Of a DNA stretch of 21,457 nt, positions 8,490 to 17,633 are shown piece by piece. Positions within the stretch are counted from its first letter, which is position 1. The number at the start of each line of letters is the position of its first letter. The position numbers were made by a program, and so were the translations under genes. The notes below the pieces were generated by a model, which was not told the DNA's origin, did no database searches, and worked only from the letters and a program-made list of their open reading frames with translations. The stretch is from Flavobacteriia bacterium. GTDB taxonomy: Bacteria > Bacteroidota > Bacteroidia > Flavobacteriales > Flavobacteriaceae. Where the stretch lies: NCBI GenBank assembly GCA_011330545.1, contig DRQI01000184.1, positions 1 through 21,457 of the forward strand. The letters are read 5' to 3'.

Positions 8490-10834
8490 ACTTCAATAAA
8501 TCATATTATATAATCTCGGCATTAGCCTTAATTTTTATGATACCGTCACATGCACAAACCAACAAACCAATTTATTTAGATGCATCACAATCGGTAGAAA
8601 TAAGAATTCAAGATTTGCTAGCGCGCATGACACTCGAAGACAAAGCGGCACAAATGTCGCAATATGTGGGTTTAGAACACATGAAACATGCCGAAAATAA
8701 CATTACCGCAGCCGATTTAGCCAAAAATGATGCCTTGGGTTTTTACCCCGGTATGTTGAGTGCCGACGTGGCAAAGATGATTACCGAAGGAAAAATAGGA
8801 TCTTTTTTACACGTGGTCACTGCCGAAGAAGCCAACCACCTTCAAAAATTAGCACAGAAATCACCCTTAAAAATTCCGCTTTTAATCGGTATTGATGCCA
8901 TTCATGGCAACGGACTCTACAACGGGGCGACCATTTACCCTTCACCCATAACGCAAGCTGCCACTTGGGATGACAAATTACAACAAAAGGCTAGCTTACA
9001 AACAGCGTTAGAAATGCGTGCCACAGGTTCTCATTGGGCATTTACGCCTAATATCGATGTCTTGCGAGACCCGAGGTGGGGCCGAACCGGAGAAACTTTT
9101 GGTGAAGACCCATATTTAGTTGGAAATATGGGAGTAGCCACCATTAAAGGCTTACAAGGAACCGGTTTTACAGGAACCCAACATGTTATTGCTTGTGCCA
9201 AACACCTCATCGGGGGAAGCCAATCTATAAACGGATTAAATGCGGCACCAATAGACGTTTCAAAACGTACCCTATTTGAAATTTTCTTGCCGCCTTACAA
9301 ACGGGCTATTCAAGAGGCCAACATATATTCTATAATGACTGCCCATAATGAAGTAAACGGAATACCGGCACACATGGATAAATATTTGATGACCGATATC
9401 TTGAGAAACCGTTGGGGCTTTAACGGTTTTTATGTAAGCGATTGGAATGATGTGATACGAATTGCCATCTGGCATCACGTAGCCAAAGATTTTAAAGACG
9501 CCACGCTAAAAGCCGTTAGTGCCGGCTTAGATATGCACATGCACGGCCCTAAATTTGCAGATTATGTCGTACAATTAGTCAATGAAGGAAAACTACCCAT
9601 AGAACGTGTCAATGAAGCATGCCGTAAAATTTTAGAAGCCAAATTCAGATTGGGACTGTTTGAAAATCCATTGATTGATTTAAGCAAACGAAAAAATACA
9701 GTGTTTAAAAAAGAACACCAACAAACAGCATTGCAACAAGCAAGAGAAGCAATCACCTTACTTAAAAATACTGGAATCCTTCCGCTAAAAAAAACAAGTG
9801 GCAAATCAATTTTTATCACAGGCCCTAATGCCAATAATCAAACAACCTTAGGCGATTGGGCAGCACCACAACCCGAAGAAAATGTGATTACCATTTTTGA
9901 AGGCATCAAAAAAATAGGAAAAGAAAAAGGATATAAAGTATCCTATTTCAATTCAGGAGAGCGTTCAAGAGAGATGAAAGATAGTGACATCTTAAAAGCA
10001 GTAGATTTGGCAAAACAAGCTGACATCACAATTTTAGTATTGGGCGAGAATTCTTTTCGTCACGAATGGAAATACAAAACAACCGGTGAAAATATAGATA
10101 GAGCAACATTGAAATTATCAGGAAAACAAATGGAATTGGCTAAAAAGATTATTGAAAATGATAAACCGGTTATTGTTGTCTATGTAAGCGGAAGTCCCAT
10201 TGCCGAACCATGGTTAGAACAACGTGCCAAAGCCGTTATCAATACGTGGGAACCGGGGGCATTTGGCGGGCAAGCAACCGCCGAAATACTTTTCGGTAAA
10301 ATAAACCCCAGTGGTAAATTACCGGTAACCATTCCTAGAAGCGTAGGCCAATTGCAAATGGTTTACAATCATAAGCCCACAGCCTATATCCATAAATACA
10401 ATACCGAAAAGAAAATACCCTTGCACCCTTTTGGTTTTGGATTGAGTTATACAACATTTGAATTCTCAAAACCCAAACTTTCAAAAAAAACATTTTCAGG
10501 TAAAGATGATAAAATCACAGTAAGCATTGACGTTAGTAACATAGGTAAAATTGCTGGAGACGAAGTAGTACAATTGTATATTAGAGACAATATTAGCTCG
10601 GTTACAAGGCCTGTAAAAGAACTCAAAGCATATCAGCGCGTAGCGTTAAAAGCCGGTGAAACAAAAAAAGTAACATTTGAGATAACAGCCTCCAGCTTGG
10701 CTTTTTATGATATCAATTTTAATTTCGGAGTTGAAGCTGGGCAATTTACCGTAATGACAGGAAACTCATCAGCAGACAAAGACCTTAAAAAAGTAACCTT
10801 TGAGGTAACCAAAGGTTTTAAAATAAAAGATTAA
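8486..10834 (+). CDS. GH3 family beta-glycosidase (beta-glucosidase or beta-xylosidase)
   Basis: This is an exo-acting enzyme that would release beta-linked monosaccharides from oligosaccharides in the periplasm. The 782-residue protein has a signal peptide (cleaved after SHAQ, ~24) and no lipobox. The N-terminal GH3 barrel shows PLLIGIDAIHG (~131-141), RDPRWGRTGETFGEDP (194-209), KH at 239-240, and nucleophile Asp319 in GFNGFYVSDW. The second domain carries GEN and TTGENIDR, where the acid/base Glu is expected, and a fibronectin-III-like domain ends the protein (FGFGLSYTTFEF, then ~670-780). Architecture and length match BglX-type enzymes. Given the adjacent GH10, xylosidase or glucosidase activity is equally plausible; sequence alone does not decide. 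Its start lies inside the GH10 stop (4-bp overlap). Confidence 0.94.
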   Translation: MNFNKSYYIISALALIFMIPSHAQTNKPIYLDASQSVEIRIQDLLARMTLEDKAAQMSQYVGLEHMKHAENNITAADLAKNDALGFYPGMLSADVAKMITEGKIGSFLHVVTAEEANHLQKLAQKSPLKIPLLIGIDAIHGNGLYNGATIYPSPITQAATWDDKLQQKASLQTALEMRATGSHWAFTPNIDVLRDPRWGRTGETFGEDPYLVGNMGVATIKGLQGTGFTGTQHVIACAKHLIGGSQSINGLNAAPIDVSKRTLFEIFLPPYKRAIQEANIYSIMTAHNEVNGIPAHMDKYLMTDILRNRWGFNGFYVSDWNDVIRIAIWHHVAKDFKDATLKAVSAGLDMHMHGPKFADYVVQLVNEGKLPIERVNEACRKILEAKFRLGLFENPLIDLSKRKNTVFKKEHQQTALQQAREAITLLKNTGILPLKKTSGKSIFITGPNANNQTTLGDWAAPQPEENVITIFEGIKKIGKEKGYKVSYFNSGERSREMKDSDILKAVDLAKQADITILVLGENSFRHEWKYKTTGENIDRATLKLSGKQMELAKKIIENDKPVIVVYVSGSPIAEPWLEQRAKAVINTWEPGAFGGQATAEILFGKINPSGKLPVTIPRSVGQLQMVYNHKPTAYIHKYNTEKKIPLHPFGFGLSYTTFEFSKPKLSKKTFSGKDDKITVSIDVSNIGKIAGDEVVQLYIRDNISSVTRPVKELKAYQRVALKAGETKKVTFEITASSLAFYDINFNFGVEAGQFTVMTGNSSADKDLKKVTFEVTKGFKIKD

Positions 10835-10951
10835 AATTATAAACTGTGTTATTCTTAAAGAGAAGTACTAAAGAATCTTTCAATAAGAAACAAACTGATT
10901 ACTAAACTAAGTTGTATAATGCTGTATTTAAGGAATAATAAAAAGAAACGA
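10835..10951 (+). other. GH3-sulfatase spacer
   Basis: This is a 117-bp AT-rich gap. It holds a 6-bp inverted repeat ATTCTT/AAGAAT around 10850-10875 and a TATAAT hexamer at 10915-10920. Neither has the spacing or partner elements needed to call a terminator or promoter, so a secondary promoter for the sulfatase genes is possible but unsupported. Confidence 0.25.
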
Positions 10952-12646
10952 ATGAAAACAATTTTAAAAACACAAATAGCAGTAGCAAGCATGATATCAA
11001 TTTTTGCATTGCTAACGATATCGTGTACTGGCCAAAAAAAGAATACAAAAATGCTAATGGCCGATAATAACCAAGCTGATAGTGTAAAACCCAATATCAT
11101 TTATATCATGGCTGACGATTTAACCACACAGGCCATTAGTGCCTATGGAGGTATTTATAAAGATATTGCTCCAACACCCAACATAGATAAAATTGCCAAT
11201 GAAGGAATGCTATTTCAAGATGTATTGTGTACCAATGCCATCTGCGGGCCCAGTAGGGCAGCCATCTTAACAGGAAAATTTAGCAACCTAAACGGATATT
11301 ATAAAAATGAACGCGGCGGAAAATTCGATGCATCACAATGGACATTCCCACAAGAATTTCAAAAAAACGGGTATCAAACCAGCCTTTTTGGAAAATGGCA
11401 TTTAGGTACCGAACCCAAAGGGTTTGATACCTTTAAATACCACAATTCTGCAGGCCAACAAGGGCATTACTGGAATCCTGTTTACAATGAAAACGGCAAA
11501 GACGTTAAAGAAACAGGATATGCTACCAATATCAGTACCAACTTTGCACTCAATTGGCTAGAGAAAGAACGTAAAAAAGACATTCCGTTTATGATGATGT
11601 TGCAATTTAAAGCCCCGCACAGGCCTTGGGAACCCGATACCAAATATGAAAAACTATGGGATGATATAGAAATGCCATACCCTGTAACCTTTGATGATGA
11701 TTATAAAGGAAGAGAACTTACCGCAGGTGATACCGATATGACCATGGACTTTTTGAGTAGAAGGGATATGAAGTATAAAACTCCCGAAGGCTTAAAAGGC
11801 AGAGATAAAATTGCATGGGATTTTTATGGTGCCAAAAGAGGGGAAATTGTGGCTCCCGAAGGAATGAGTTATCAAGAAGGAAAAAAATGGCGCTACCAAC
11901 GCTATATCAAAGATTATCTGGCCTGCGTAAAATCAGTTGATGATAATATAGGAAAGGTATTAGACTATTTAGATAAAAACGGATTGGCAGACAATACAAT
12001 TATTGTATTAACTTCAGACCAAGGATTTTACCTCGGAGACCACGGCTTTTTTGACAAACGTTTTATTTACGAAGAATCGTTGCGAATGCCCTTTATGGTA
12101 AGATACCCGAAAAGGATAAAACCCCATAGTGTCAATAAAGATATTATTGCCAATATCGATTTTGCACCTACCTTATTAGACCTTGCCGGAATAAAAACAA
12201 CACAACTTATGCAAGGCGAAAGCTTTAAACCCATACTTGAAGGAAAAACACCTAAAGACTGGCGAAAAGCTATGTATTATCACTATTACGAATTTCCCTA
12301 TTGGCACCATGTACAGCCACATTACGGTATTAGGACACAAAAATATACATTAGCCCATTTTTATTATAATATAGATGTTTGGGAATTGTACGATTTAGAA
12401 AAAGACCCTTATGAAATACACAATGTATACAATGACCCGCAATATACCAATATCATTACCGACCTTAAAAAGCAACTCAAAGAGCTTATGATAAAATATG
12501 AAGATAATAAGTCATTAGCCGAATTTAGAAAAATAACAGATACCGATTTTGGCTCAATAATTGACAGAAAAGACGATGAAACCTCGGTTCAAGAAGTCAT
12601 TGAAGGAAAAAAAATAAAAAATAAAATCAAAGGAGAGAAAAAATGA
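10952..12646 (+). CDS. S1-family sulfatase lipoprotein 1 (CGPSR type)
   Basis: This sulfatase hydrolyses a sulfate ester on a sugar using a formylglycine made from the motif cysteine. The chosen ATG 10952 gives 564 residues with a lipoprotein signal ending TISC (Cys25); an upstream in-frame ATG at 10919 would put eleven charged residues ahead of it. Visible features are metal-binding ADD (Asp55-Asp56), the maturation motif CGPSRAAILTG with Cys98, FGKWHLG (~130), KAPHRPWEPDTKY, and a second metal motif SDQGFYLGDHGFFDKR near 355, in which Gln replaces the more common Asn or His. This layout resembles GlcNAc-6-sulfatase-like members, but I cannot fix the SulfAtlas subfamily or the sulfate position. 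The C-terminus is Lys-rich. It overlaps the next sulfatase by 4 bp. Confidence 0.93.
   Translation: MKTILKTQIAVASMISIFALLTISCTGQKKNTKMLMADNNQADSVKPNIIYIMADDLTTQAISAYGGIYKDIAPTPNIDKIANEGMLFQDVLCTNAICGPSRAAILTGKFSNLNGYYKNERGGKFDASQWTFPQEFQKNGYQTSLFGKWHLGTEPKGFDTFKYHNSAGQQGHYWNPVYNENGKDVKETGYATNISTNFALNWLEKERKKDIPFMMMLQFKAPHRPWEPDTKYEKLWDDIEMPYPVTFDDDYKGRELTAGDTDMTMDFLSRRDMKYKTPEGLKGRDKIAWDFYGAKRGEIVAPEGMSYQEGKKWRYQRYIKDYLACVKSVDDNIGKVLDYLDKNGLADNTIIVLTSDQGFYLGDHGFFDKRFIYEESLRMPFMVRYPKRIKPHSVNKDIIANIDFAPTLLDLAGIKTTQLMQGESFKPILEGKTPKDWRKAMYYHYYEFPYWHHVQPHYGIRTQKYTLAHFYYNIDVWELYDLEKDPYEIHNVYNDPQYTNIITDLKKQLKELMIKYEDNKSLAEFRKITDTDFGSIIDRKDDETSVQEVIEGKKIKNKIKGEKK
12631..12636 (+). promoter_or_regulatory. 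Shine-Dalgarno-like site before sulfatase 2
   Basis: AGGAGA lies 6 bases ahead of the ATG at 12643, within the last codons of the upstream sulfatase. Most genes in this window, like most in Bacteroidetes, have only A-rich leaders. The purine run may help reinitiation at the overlapping start, but it also simply encodes Gly-Glu in the upstream protein. Confidence 0.35.
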
Positions 12647-14259
12647 AAAAATATATAAGTTTTTTACTGGTTATAGTTACACTGTTCTCATGTAAATCAC
12701 AACAATCAAATGCCGAAAAAAACAATCGGAATACTACTAAGAACAATAACCCGGCAAACGAACAAAAAAATATACTATTTATTGCTGTTGACGATTTAAA
12801 ACCGCTATTATCCAATTACGGGCATACCGAAATGCACACGCCAAATTTCGACCGTTTGGCACAAATGGGCGTTACCTTTACCAATGCCTATGTACAACAG
12901 GCGGTTTGCGGCCCGTCAAGGGCGAGTGTGATGACTGGTACACGGCCTGACAGGACTAAAGTATGGGATTTACATACCGATTTTAGAAAATCAGCTCCCG
13001 ATTTAATTTCTATGCCCGAGTACTTAATATCGCAAGGGTATCAAACCACAGGAGTAGGTAAAATTTACCACAAAGGCTCCGCATCCCCCGGCCATGACGG
13101 GAAAAGCTGGTCAATTCCCCATGAAATACCCGATAATTACGACCCGAAATACGGAGCACCCGCTTACAATTATTACCAAAATCCTGAGACCAAAGCCAAG
13201 ATGGCTGCCTTGACCAAAGAAGCCAAAGCCAATGGTAAAAAACGTGGGAAACTACGCGGTTATGTCTTTAAACGCCTTCGCCCCAGTACAGAAGGCGAAG
13301 ACGTTTCTGATGAAGCCTACCAAGACGGAATATACACACAAACCGCAATCAGGCAATTGAATGAGTTGACAAAAAGTAAAAAACCCTTCTTTTTAGCCGT
13401 TGGGTTCCAAAAGCCACATTTGCCATTTATCGCCCCCAAAAAATATTGGGATTTATACAAGCGTAAAGACATAAAATTAGCTGAATTTCAAGACTTGGCA
13501 GAAGGCACTCCTATGATTGCCTACCATTCCTTTGGAGAGTTACGGGCATATAGCGATATTGATGATAATCTAGGCATTGGCGATAAACTGCCCGAAGCCA
13601 AACAACGTGAACTGATTCACGGTTATATGGCAGCCGTATCGTATATAGATGCACAATTGGGCAAATTATTAGACGCCTTAAAACAAAAAGGAATACTGGA
13701 AAATACCTTAATCGTACTTTGGGGTGACCACGGATATCACTTAGGCGACCATGCCGAATGGTGTAAACATTCTAATTTTCAACAAGCTACACGTATTCCG
13801 TTTATGTTTGCAGGCCCCGGAATCGCTAAAAATAAATATGTTGGCCAACCCGTAGAGCTGCTCGATTTATTTCCTACCGTTTTTGAATTGGCAGGCGTAA
13901 AACCCTCACCACAAAACGAAGGAAAATCATTAGTACCACTGCTAGACAATAATCCAACCACAAAAATCAATAAAAAATTTGCAGTAAGCCAATACCATAG
14001 AGGCAAAGACAAAGAAGGCTATTCGTTACGCGATAATCGTTATCGTTATACCGAATGGCACGGCAACGGCTATAAATCGTTCAAACCCTATAAGAATGAA
14101 AATATCGTAGGAAGGGAATTATACGACTATCAAAAAGACCCGCTGGAAACCAAAAATTTAGTCGATAAACCTGCTTATGCATCAGTTGTCAAACAGTTAA
14201 AAGCAGAGCTCAAAGGCTATTTGAAAAGTGAGTATAAAAGATTTCACAATGTAAAATAA
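12643..14259 (+). CDS. S1-family sulfatase lipoprotein 2, iduronate-2-sulfatase-like
   Basis: This is a 538-residue sulfatase with a lipoprotein signal (LFSC, Cys17), followed by a ~25-residue Asn/Ser/Lys-rich linker. The catalytic domain starts near 43 with NILFIAVDDLKP (Asp50-Asp51), then HTPNFDRLA, the maturation motif CGPSRASVMTG with Cys89, and TRPDRTKVWDL. GVGKIYHKG, FFLAVGFQKPHLPF and the second metal motif WGDHGYHLGDHAEW follow. This set is typical of iduronate-2-sulfatase-like enzymes (probably SulfAtlas S1_7). In marine PULs such members need not act on iduronate; 2-O-sulfate on another sugar is possible. It is translated from an ATGA overlap with the upstream sulfatase, and a palindromic repeat follows it. 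Confidence 0.93.
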   Translation: MKKYISFLLVIVTLFSCKSQQSNAEKNNRNTTKNNNPANEQKNILFIAVDDLKPLLSNYGHTEMHTPNFDRLAQMGVTFTNAYVQQAVCGPSRASVMTGTRPDRTKVWDLHTDFRKSAPDLISMPEYLISQGYQTTGVGKIYHKGSASPGHDGKSWSIPHEIPDNYDPKYGAPAYNYYQNPETKAKMAALTKEAKANGKKRGKLRGYVFKRLRPSTEGEDVSDEAYQDGIYTQTAIRQLNELTKSKKPFFLAVGFQKPHLPFIAPKKYWDLYKRKDIKLAEFQDLAEGTPMIAYHSFGELRAYSDIDDNLGIGDKLPEAKQRELIHGYMAAVSYIDAQLGKLLDALKQKGILENTLIVLWGDHGYHLGDHAEWCKHSNFQQATRIPFMFAGPGIAKNKYVGQPVELLDLFPTVFELAGVKPSPQNEGKSLVPLLDNNPTTKINKKFAVSQYHRGKDKEGYSLRDNRYRYTEWHGNGYKSFKPYKNENIVGRELYDYQKDPLETKNLVDKPAYASVVKQLKAELKGYLKSEYKRFHNVK

Positions 14260-14265
14260 AAATAC

Positions 14266-14308
14266 AAAACCTAACAGGTTTTTGACCTTTCCAAAAGAAA
14301 ACCTGTTA
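14266..14308. repeat. Palindromic intergenic repeat with mutually exclusive hairpins
   Basis: TAACAGGTTTT at 14272-14282 is the perfect reverse complement of AAAACCTGTTA at 14298-14308 (11-bp stem, 15-nt loop). In addition, AAAACCT at 14266-14272 can pair with AGGTTTT at 14276-14282 over a 3-nt loop, so two hairpins compete for the middle segment. Similar AAACCTAACAGGTTT palindromes are common between genes in flavobacterial genomes, from general recollection. It may act as a weak terminator or as an mRNA end-stabiliser between sulfatases 2 and 3. Confidence 0.6.
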
Positions 14309-14339
14309 CGTTTAAAAATGATAAAACAAAGTACCAAAA

Positions 14340-15824
14340 ATGAAGTTACACTCAATCTATCTATTCGTATTAAGTATGCTTTTGATAGGATGCAAATCGA
14401 ATAACACTGCTGCACAAAATACAAGCGCAACATCAAAACAGCCCAATATCCTAATCATCCATGTTGACGATTTAGGATACCACGATTTAAGCCTAACAGG
14501 TTCAAAACTATACGATACGCCAACCCTTGATAAATTAGCTCAAGAATCGGTTAATTTCACCAATGCTTATGCCAGTTATCCGCGTTGCACGCCTTCGCGG
14601 TACGGCATGATGACGGCAACCTATCCGGTAAACGAAAACAAAGGGCATTTAGGAGCCATCCCCAAAGAAAAAAACTTTATCAAACAGTTTGACAAAGCAG
14701 GATACAATACCTATTATGTTGGAAAATGGCATTTGGGTGATGGGGATAGCTCTCCGAAAAATTTTGGATATACAGATTCTTATGCTGCGGGAAAAGCCGG
14801 CGGCATAGGAAGCCGGTTTTATCCGTTTAATACACAAAAAAACGGCAAACCGGCCAAATACAACGTACCGAATGTACAAGAAGATGGCAAGGAAGGCGAT
14901 TATGCATCTGATATGTTAACCGATGCTACGATTAATTTTATTAAAAACAACCCTAAAAATAAACCCTTTTTAGCGGTATTGGCATTTTACGCAGTACATA
15001 CACCCATAGAAGCGAAACCCACAGATGAAGCAAGAAACAAAAAACAATTAGCAACCATTGATTTTGGGGATACGCCGGAATATACCTATATCGATGGCCG
15101 CCAAAAAATGCGCCAAGACAATGCTGCCTATGCCGGAATGGTAGAAAATGTTGACGAAAATGTAGCCCGGTTATTAAAAACCATTGAAGAAATAGGTATT
15201 GCCGATAATACCATTATTGTTTTGTCGTCAGACCATGGAGGATTGTCCAATTCAGGAACAAAGAGCAATCGCGAATTGGCAACTACCAATTTTCCCCTTA
15301 GGGCAGGAAAAGGGTGGCTGTACGAAGGTGGCATTCGTGTGCCATTATTTGTAAAATGGGGAAATCATTTCAAACCACGGGTAGAAGATAAATCTATTGT
15401 ATTAGGAATGGATGTGTTTCCAACCTTATTAGATTTGGCAACAGGTAAAAATGTCAAAGGCGTTGACGGAAAATCGTATAAAAACGTATTAGAAAATAAA
15501 GAAAGTTGGGAAAACAGGACTGTTTTTTGGAATGAGCGTAAAGCACGGCCAAAACGAACAGGAGACCATAATGCCTCAGTAGTACGTTCGGGCGATTATA
15601 AATTGATTCACTTTTTCGATGATGATATCGTAGAACTTTATAACCTAAAAGAAGATATAAGCGAAAAACACGATTTATCGAAAAAAATGCCTGAAAAAAC
15701 CGCGCAAATGATGAAATTGCTAACCCATTGGAAAGCCAAATACTTAGTGCCAGAAAAAATAGGTTCAAAGAAGGCTGATAAAAAAGGAAAGAAAAAAGGC
15801 AAAGGAAAAAAGAAGCATAAATAG
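14340..15824 (+). CDS. S1-family sulfatase lipoprotein 3 (CTPSR type) with lysine-rich tail
   Basis: This is a 494-residue arylsulfatase-like enzyme. Its lipoprotein signal ends LLIGC (Cys18). HVDDLGYHDL gives metal ligands Asp43-Asp44. The maturation motif is CTPSRYGMMTA with Cys83; the core CxPSR is intact, but the usual final Gly is Ala. YVGKWHLGDG, FYAVHTPIE, LSSDHGGLSN and LRAGKGWLYEGGIRVPLFVKW follow. It is a close paralogue of the sulfatase at 17633-19054, with the same motif variant and a 27-bp identical stretch (15408-15434 and 18719-18745). The last ~22 residues are mostly Lys and Gly (KKADKKGKKKGKGKKKHK) and have no counterpart in the paralogue. The stop is TAG. The SulfAtlas subfamily is not assigned. 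Confidence 0.93.
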   Translation: MKLHSIYLFVLSMLLIGCKSNNTAAQNTSATSKQPNILIIHVDDLGYHDLSLTGSKLYDTPTLDKLAQESVNFTNAYASYPRCTPSRYGMMTATYPVNENKGHLGAIPKEKNFIKQFDKAGYNTYYVGKWHLGDGDSSPKNFGYTDSYAAGKAGGIGSRFYPFNTQKNGKPAKYNVPNVQEDGKEGDYASDMLTDATINFIKNNPKNKPFLAVLAFYAVHTPIEAKPTDEARNKKQLATIDFGDTPEYTYIDGRQKMRQDNAAYAGMVENVDENVARLLKTIEEIGIADNTIIVLSSDHGGLSNSGTKSNRELATTNFPLRAGKGWLYEGGIRVPLFVKWGNHFKPRVEDKSIVLGMDVFPTLLDLATGKNVKGVDGKSYKNVLENKESWENRTVFWNERKARPKRTGDHNASVVRSGDYKLIHFFDDDIVELYNLKEDISEKHDLSKKMPEKTAQMMKLLTHWKAKYLVPEKIGSKKADKKGKKKGKGKKKHK

Positions 15825-15839
15825 TATTTTTCAAAAGGA

Positions 15840-17633
15840 ATGAAAATAAAATTTATAACCATATTAGTATGGTTGATGTTTTGCCAGTTATTTTTCGCCC
15901 AAACTGGTGCATATCAAAAAGAAACAAAAGCAACCAAAGCAACACGTATGCAATGGTACCAAGATGCCCGTTTTGGGATGTTTATCCATTGGGGAGCTTA
16001 CAGCCAATTAGATGGTGAGTATAAAGGGAAAAAGCAAAAAGATCCAAAAGGCGAATGGATTATGCGTAACCTCAAAATTCCTGTTGATGAATATGCAACA
16101 GAAATTGCCGGTAAATTTAATCCAAAACATTTTGATGCAGATAAATGGGCAAAAACTGCTAAAGAAGCAGGAATGAAATATCTGGTAATAACCACCAAAC
16201 ATCACGATGGTTTTGCCTTATTCGATTCAGATGTAAGTGATTACAATATCGTAGATGCGTCACCTTTTAAACGCGATGTTATTAAAGAATTGTCTGACGC
16301 TTGCCGTAGATACGGATTAAAGTTTGGAGTATATTATTCACAAGCACAAGATTGGCACCATCCCGGAGGATTAGCACCTAAAAACCGTTGGGATAAAAAA
16401 CAAAATGGCGATTGGGTTACCTATTTTAAAACCATTGTAAAAGGGCAAGTTACCGAACTCTTGAGCAATTATGGCGAAGTTTCACTTCTTTGGTGGGATT
16501 CGGGACGTGCCACACAAAATAAAAAAGTAGCCGATAGTATTGCAAAAGAATTGGTAAAATTACAGCCAACTATTATTGTAAACCCACGGTTGGGAGGAAA
16601 CCTCAAAGGCGATTTTAATACCTATGAACAGGTAATTCCGGGCGTTTTTACAAAAGAGTATAACGAATTATGCTTAACACATAATCGCTCATGGAGTTAC
16701 AAACCGTCAGATGATGCGTGGAAATCACCTGAATTTTTACTAAAAACACTAGTACATATCACCGCGTTGGGAGGGAATTTTTTATTTAATGTAGGCCCCA
16801 ATCAAGACGGTGAATTTCCTGAACAAACCCTAAAGGCATTACAATATATTGGCGATTGGATGAAAGTTAACGGAGCATCTATTTACGGCACACAAGCCAA
16901 CCCGTTTTATAAATTGCCTTTTGGTGAAGCTACCCTAAAAACAAATGGCCAAAAAACCAACCTGTATTTGCATATTTATAACTGGCCAAAAAACCAAAAA
17001 TTAAGCGTTCCCGGATTAAAAAATAACATTGTATCGGCAACTTTACTGGGGACAAATACTATCTTAAAAACCAAAAAGAAAACAAATAGCGTAGAAATTA
17101 CCGGTTTGCCAAAAGAAAAATCACACCCAGCAGTATCAGTACTTGTTTTAGAAATAGAAGAACCCTTGCATATCGATGCAGGATTTATCAAACCGTCAGC
17201 AAGTGAAGAACTATTGTTAACCCCTTCAAATGCCTTACTTACCATCAAACCGCAGTTTGATTGTATTCCAACGATAGTAAAAACTAACAAAGACGCATAT
17301 TTTGACAATTGGAAAAATTGTATTCCACACCCGCGTTTTAAAAATACAGGAAATAAAGCCCATTGGAAAGTAGAAATACCTTCAAAGGGAAACTATAAAG
17401 TAATCGCAACAGTTGCCACACAAAACAACCGAAATGTGGTTACTTTTCAAGCAAAAGATAAAGTCAAAATCACCCTGCCGAATACCGGAGGAATGGATGT
17501 TTTTAAACGAGTTGAATTAGGGGAAGTATCCTTAAAAAAAGGAATCAATACCCTAACTTTTGCGGGAGGAAAAAAAATGGAAACATGGGATTTTGTCAGG
17601 TTAAAAGAAATACAATTACTAAAAATACAATAA
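15840..17633 (+). CDS. GH29 alpha-L-fucosidase with C-terminal beta-sandwich extension
   Basis: This enzyme probably removes terminal alpha-L-fucose in the periplasm. The 597 residues start with a signal peptide cleaved near FFAQ (~21). GH29 barrel motifs are RFGMFIHWG (44-52, substrate-binding His50), TTKHHDGF (118-125), KFGVYYS (161-167) and LLWWDSG with nucleophile Asp220. Glu263 in GDFNTYEQ is a likely acid/base residue, and GGNFLFNVGPNQDG (311-324) closes the barrel. The family usually stops near 450-500 residues; here a beta-rich C-terminal region (~440-597) with WKVEIPSKGNYKV and TWDFVRLKEI looks like a carbohydrate-binding or structural module. It starts 15 bp after one sulfatase, and its stop overlaps the next start by one base, so it lies between two paralogous sulfatases. 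Some GH29 members act on other 6-deoxy or galacto-configured sugars, so fucose is likely, not proven. Confidence 0.93.
   Translation: MKIKFITILVWLMFCQLFFAQTGAYQKETKATKATRMQWYQDARFGMFIHWGAYSQLDGEYKGKKQKDPKGEWIMRNLKIPVDEYATEIAGKFNPKHFDADKWAKTAKEAGMKYLVITTKHHDGFALFDSDVSDYNIVDASPFKRDVIKELSDACRRYGLKFGVYYSQAQDWHHPGGLAPKNRWDKKQNGDWVTYFKTIVKGQVTELLSNYGEVSLLWWDSGRATQNKKVADSIAKELVKLQPTIIVNPRLGGNLKGDFNTYEQVIPGVFTKEYNELCLTHNRSWSYKPSDDAWKSPEFLLKTLVHITALGGNFLFNVGPNQDGEFPEQTLKALQYIGDWMKVNGASIYGTQANPFYKLPFGEATLKTNGQKTNLYLHIYNWPKNQKLSVPGLKNNIVSATLLGTNTILKTKKKTNSVEITGLPKEKSHPAVSVLVLEIEEPLHIDAGFIKPSASEELLLTPSNALLTIKPQFDCIPTIVKTNKDAYFDNWKNCIPHPRFKNTGNKAHWKVEIPSKGNYKVIATVATQNNRNVVTFQAKDKVKITLPNTGGMDVFKRVELGEVSLKKGINTLTFAGGKKMETWDFVRLKEIQLLKIQ

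Noticed and set aside
10915..10920. TATAAT hexamer before sulfatase 1
   Set aside because: Expected by chance in AT-rich DNA and not the Bacteroidetes promoter type; no matching upstream element.
10919..10951. Earlier ATG for sulfatase 1
   Set aside because: It adds eleven mostly charged residues before the signal peptide with no benefit; ATG 10952 is preferred.
15454..15834. 126-codon minus-strand open frame rich in Phe and Leu
   Set aside because: It is the antisense of the Lys-rich end of sulfatase 3; the composition explains the openness.
17585..17632. Earlier ATG for sulfatase 4 inside GH29
   Set aside because: The added residues are the GH29 C-terminal codons read in another frame; ATG 17633 begins the lipoprotein signal.
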